Notes under the pieces: generated by a model
Database searches by the model: none
What the model was told of the DNA's origin: nothing
Seen by the model: only the letters and a program-made list of their open reading frames with translations
Assembly: GCA_036703315.1 (NCBI GenBank)
Contig: DATNPH010000055.1
Coordinates: 1-64,000, forward strand
DNA: 64,000 nt
Reading direction: 5' to 3'
Origin: DATNPH01 sp036703315
Lineage (GTDB): Bacteria; Cyanobacteriota; Cyanobacteriia; Cyanobacteriales; Coleofasciculaceae
In this document: positions 62,300 through 64,000 of the stretch, piece after piece
Numbering within the stretch: position 1 is the stretch's first letter
How the letters are laid out: every line of letters begins with the position of its first letter
Translations under genes and position numbers: made by a program

Positions 62300-63174
62300 G
62301 CACCGCTCTCCTGCTGCCAGAGGGCTTGTCCGATCAAAACAGTCTTCACCAATTCACAGATTCTTCCCGCTCAGGATAGCTTGCTTGATGAGAAACCCGA
62401 TCTAGATTTCTCAGTCCTCATTTTGATGCTAGCTTGCGTTGAGTATTACGACTCGTTGTGAGATATGACAGATCTGTAGATATGGTCGATGGTGCACCCC
62501 AATTGATTTTAATTTTTGTTTTCCAGTATGGTTAGTATCTTTTGGCAAGAGTTTGGTTAAAGGGTTGCCTACTGAGTGTATTTGTTGCTGCTTGCCTCTA
62601 ACGCGATACTCCGTTTCCAGAAAGCTACCTACCATCCCGAAGAACACTCAACGTCTCAAAATGGACGTTTATCTTCAGATATCTCACCGCAACTGGATTC
62701 CCCTTTATAAGTAAGCCATCTGCGCTCTCTAGTAGCGCGATCGCTTCACGCTGACTACATCCCTGTCACTCGTCCTCTAAGCCGCTCCGTTGGCGATCGC
62801 CGTTATTCGGAGCAGACCATTAGCCTAGCATTCCCATTCCCCATTCGGGGTTCGCCAAAGGCGTTGCCGTACTGCTTGAGCAGAAGCCGAATCGTCAGGT
62901 AGCCCTTCCCAAAGGGTAGGGATTGCCGAAGCGTCGGCTAGGGGGAGAACGCTAACAGGAGCGGAATGCTGCACTACTTGTACAATATTATCTTTATGGA
63001 ATAAGCTGTCGTGTGTATGAGTGCAGCTATCTGCGACAGCGACTAAAAAAGACTTTCTGCCCAATTTAAAACCCGAATAGAAAAACAGTTTTTCAACCTG
63101 GCGTTTGTAAATTTTTGATATTTTGTTCACTGAGAACTGTTTTAACTGTTTTTTACCAAAATATTTTTGTGGTT
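62300..63174. other. Intergenic region with dispersed repeats
   Basis: About 875 bases upstream of cyaC and the acetyltransferase. A hairpin GCTCCG / CGGAGC (62783-62788 and 62808-62813) encloses GGCGATCGCC. The part 62830-62960 contains GGGGTTCGCCAAAGGCGTTG, a common cyanobacterial repeat. Open frames here are repeat-derived. Divergent promoters are expected but not identified. Confidence 0.45.
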
Positions 63175-63810
63175 GTGAACCCCTGCTTCTCTTTCTTGAC
63201 GCCCTACGAACCAGTCCCTGCTGGTCAGGATGCCATTGCTGCCAGTACATCCCACTTCACCGTCCGTACCGCTCAAGCCCAGGATTTGAATACCCTATCG
63301 GAAATTTTGACAGATAGCTTTCACCCTCGAACTGGGTTCATGCGTTGGGCTTACCCCATATTACGATTAGGGATTTACGAAGATTTGCGAAATCGGCTGC
63401 GTTGCGCCTCACCACATTACGTCTGTTTAGTTGCCGTCGCTGGGGTTTCTACAGTCGTCGGTTCCCGCGAAGAATTAGCTGGCACTGTAGAGATTGCGCT
63501 CCGCTCACCCCATTCTTGGCAACCTGGTGCCTTCCAGTATCCTTACATCTCTAACCTGGCAGTCAGCCAATCGCGTCGGCGGCAGGGAGTAGCCAGACAA
63601 TTACTCCTTGCCTGTGAGCAAACAGCCCTAGAGTGGGGCTTTCAAGACCTCTACCTCCACGTACTGGAGAACAACTATCAGGCACGGCAGCTTTATCTCA
63701 AGACGGGATATTTACTGCAACAGGTTGAACCTAGCTACGGAGCTTGGCTGTTTGGACAGCCCAAACGCTTATTCTTACGGAAGCATTTGGGTCATCCCTC
63801 CATCGGCTAG
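63175..63810 (+). CDS. GNAT family N-acetyltransferase
   Basis: An acetyltransferase of about 211 residues using acetyl-CoA; substrate unknown. The GNAT core shows FTVRTAQAQDLNTLSEIL at the start of the fold, ISNLAVSQSRRRQGVARQLL (the acetyl-CoA pyrophosphate loop Q/RxxGxA), and VLENNYQARQLYLKTGYLL (motif B). The start is uncertain: GTG 63175 gives VNPCFSFLTPYEP, while a TTG at 63115 would add 20 residues. The gene is divergent from cyaC. Confidence 0.88.
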   Translation: MNPCFSFLTPYEPVPAGQDAIAASTSHFTVRTAQAQDLNTLSEILTDSFHPRTGFMRWAYPILRLGIYEDLRNRLRCASPHYVCLVAVAGVSTVVGSREELAGTVEIALRSPHSWQPGAFQYPYISNLAVSQSRRRQGVARQLLLACEQTALEWGFQDLYLHVLENNYQARQLYLKTGYLLQQVEPSYGAWLFGQPKRLFLRKHLGHPSIG

Positions 63811-63942
63811 AGGCTTTTTTCAGCTGATACAAAACCAACCTGACTACAGGCAGGGAGGAGAAACGTCAGAAAATGTTACTGGTTGAATGTAGTGTTACTT
63901 TAAGTTCGACTTGGTATTCCACTACTCCTATTATTTCTTTAA

Positions 63943-63977
63943 ATAATGTTGAAATTTGTTATAATTTTCAACATTAT
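63943..63977. promoter_or_regulatory. Extended -10 promoter flanked by a perfect 12-bp dyad
   Basis: ATAATGTTGAAA (63943-63954) and TTTCAACATTAT (63966-63977) are perfect inverted copies around TTTGTTATAAT. The spacer contains TGTTATAAT, an extended -10 (TATAAT at 63960-63965). This is the layout of a repressor-controlled promoter reading right. An ATG at 63976-63978 (MPDHLYLG) might open a gene cut by the window edge. Confidence 0.5.
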
Positions 63978-64000
63978 GCCTGATCATCTCTACTTAGGAA

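Noticed and set aside
62825..63250. Minus-strand open frame of 141 codons
   Set aside because: Its C-terminal part (SASAQAVRQRLWRTPNGE) is a known style of translated cyanobacterial spacer repeat, and it overlaps the acetyltransferase start.

Overview
The window comes from a cyanobacterium, most likely a filamentous one with a large genome. The palindrome GCGATCGC (HIP1) is scattered through genes and spacers. Gene content is typically cyanobacterial: a rimP-nusA-ylxR-infB operon followed by a low-complexity-tail membrane protein, a CyaC-type adenylate cyclase, multi-PAS kinases, a DUF1400 protein, pentapeptide, SLH and TPR proteins. Spacers carry short degenerate repeats of the GGTTGCAGGTT / AACCTTCAACC kind. 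Genus cannot be fixed from this sequence alone.

Layout. 1-4.5 kb: the 5' part of ftsH (minus strand), an FMN reductase, a small conserved protein and a membrane-anchored FAD oxidoreductase. 4.6-11.3 kb: a 2206-residue exported protein with a two-partner-secretion (haemagglutinin-type) N-terminus, a repetitive beta-helix body and a C-terminal CHAT caspase-like domain. 11.4-14.3 kb: an acidic helix-turn-helix protein in operon with a membrane protein, then an unknown protein. 14.8-19.5 kb: tRNA-Arg(UCU), cysH, a glutaredoxin-like protein, murE, and a histidine kinase whose phospho-accepting His is Gln. 19.5-20.5 kb: a probable zinc-ribbon protein and a one-spacer CRISPR remnant without cas genes. 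20.5-25.6 kb: a PabB-PabC fusion, an APH-fold kinase and a GntR regulator in one minus-strand operon, divergent from a DAO-family oxidase. 25.6-38.9 kb: a hybrid kinase, an SLH protein, an MscS channel, a TPR protein, a ClpP-fold SDH protease, a peptidoglycan-binding protein and membrane proteins. 39-45.6 kb: the rimP-nusA-ylxR-infB operon with a terminator-like hairpin just before rimP. 46-49.3 kb: small conserved proteins, including a paralogous pair. 49.5-62.3 kb: a minus-strand signalling block of cyaC, a REC-wHTH-HPt-REC-REC regulator, a 12-PAS kinase and a single-domain response regulator. 63.1-63.8 kb: a GNAT acetyltransferase. At the right edge there is a promoter flanked by a perfect dyad.

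How the genes work together. The 49.5-62.3 kb block holds every part of a phosphorelay (kinases, HPt, receivers) and two outputs, a DNA-binding domain and cAMP synthesis. The 39-45 kb operon links transcription elongation, ribosome maturation and translation initiation. The 20.5-24.1 kb operon probably makes or uses a chorismate-derived aromatic amine under GntR control. Three minus-strand small-gene loci (34.6, 48.1 and 49.0 kb) share an 11-bp-spaced direct repeat, GTGAA-N6-GTGAA, in the same orientation relative to the gene. This suggests one OmpR/PhoB-type regulator and is the most testable undescribed signal here.
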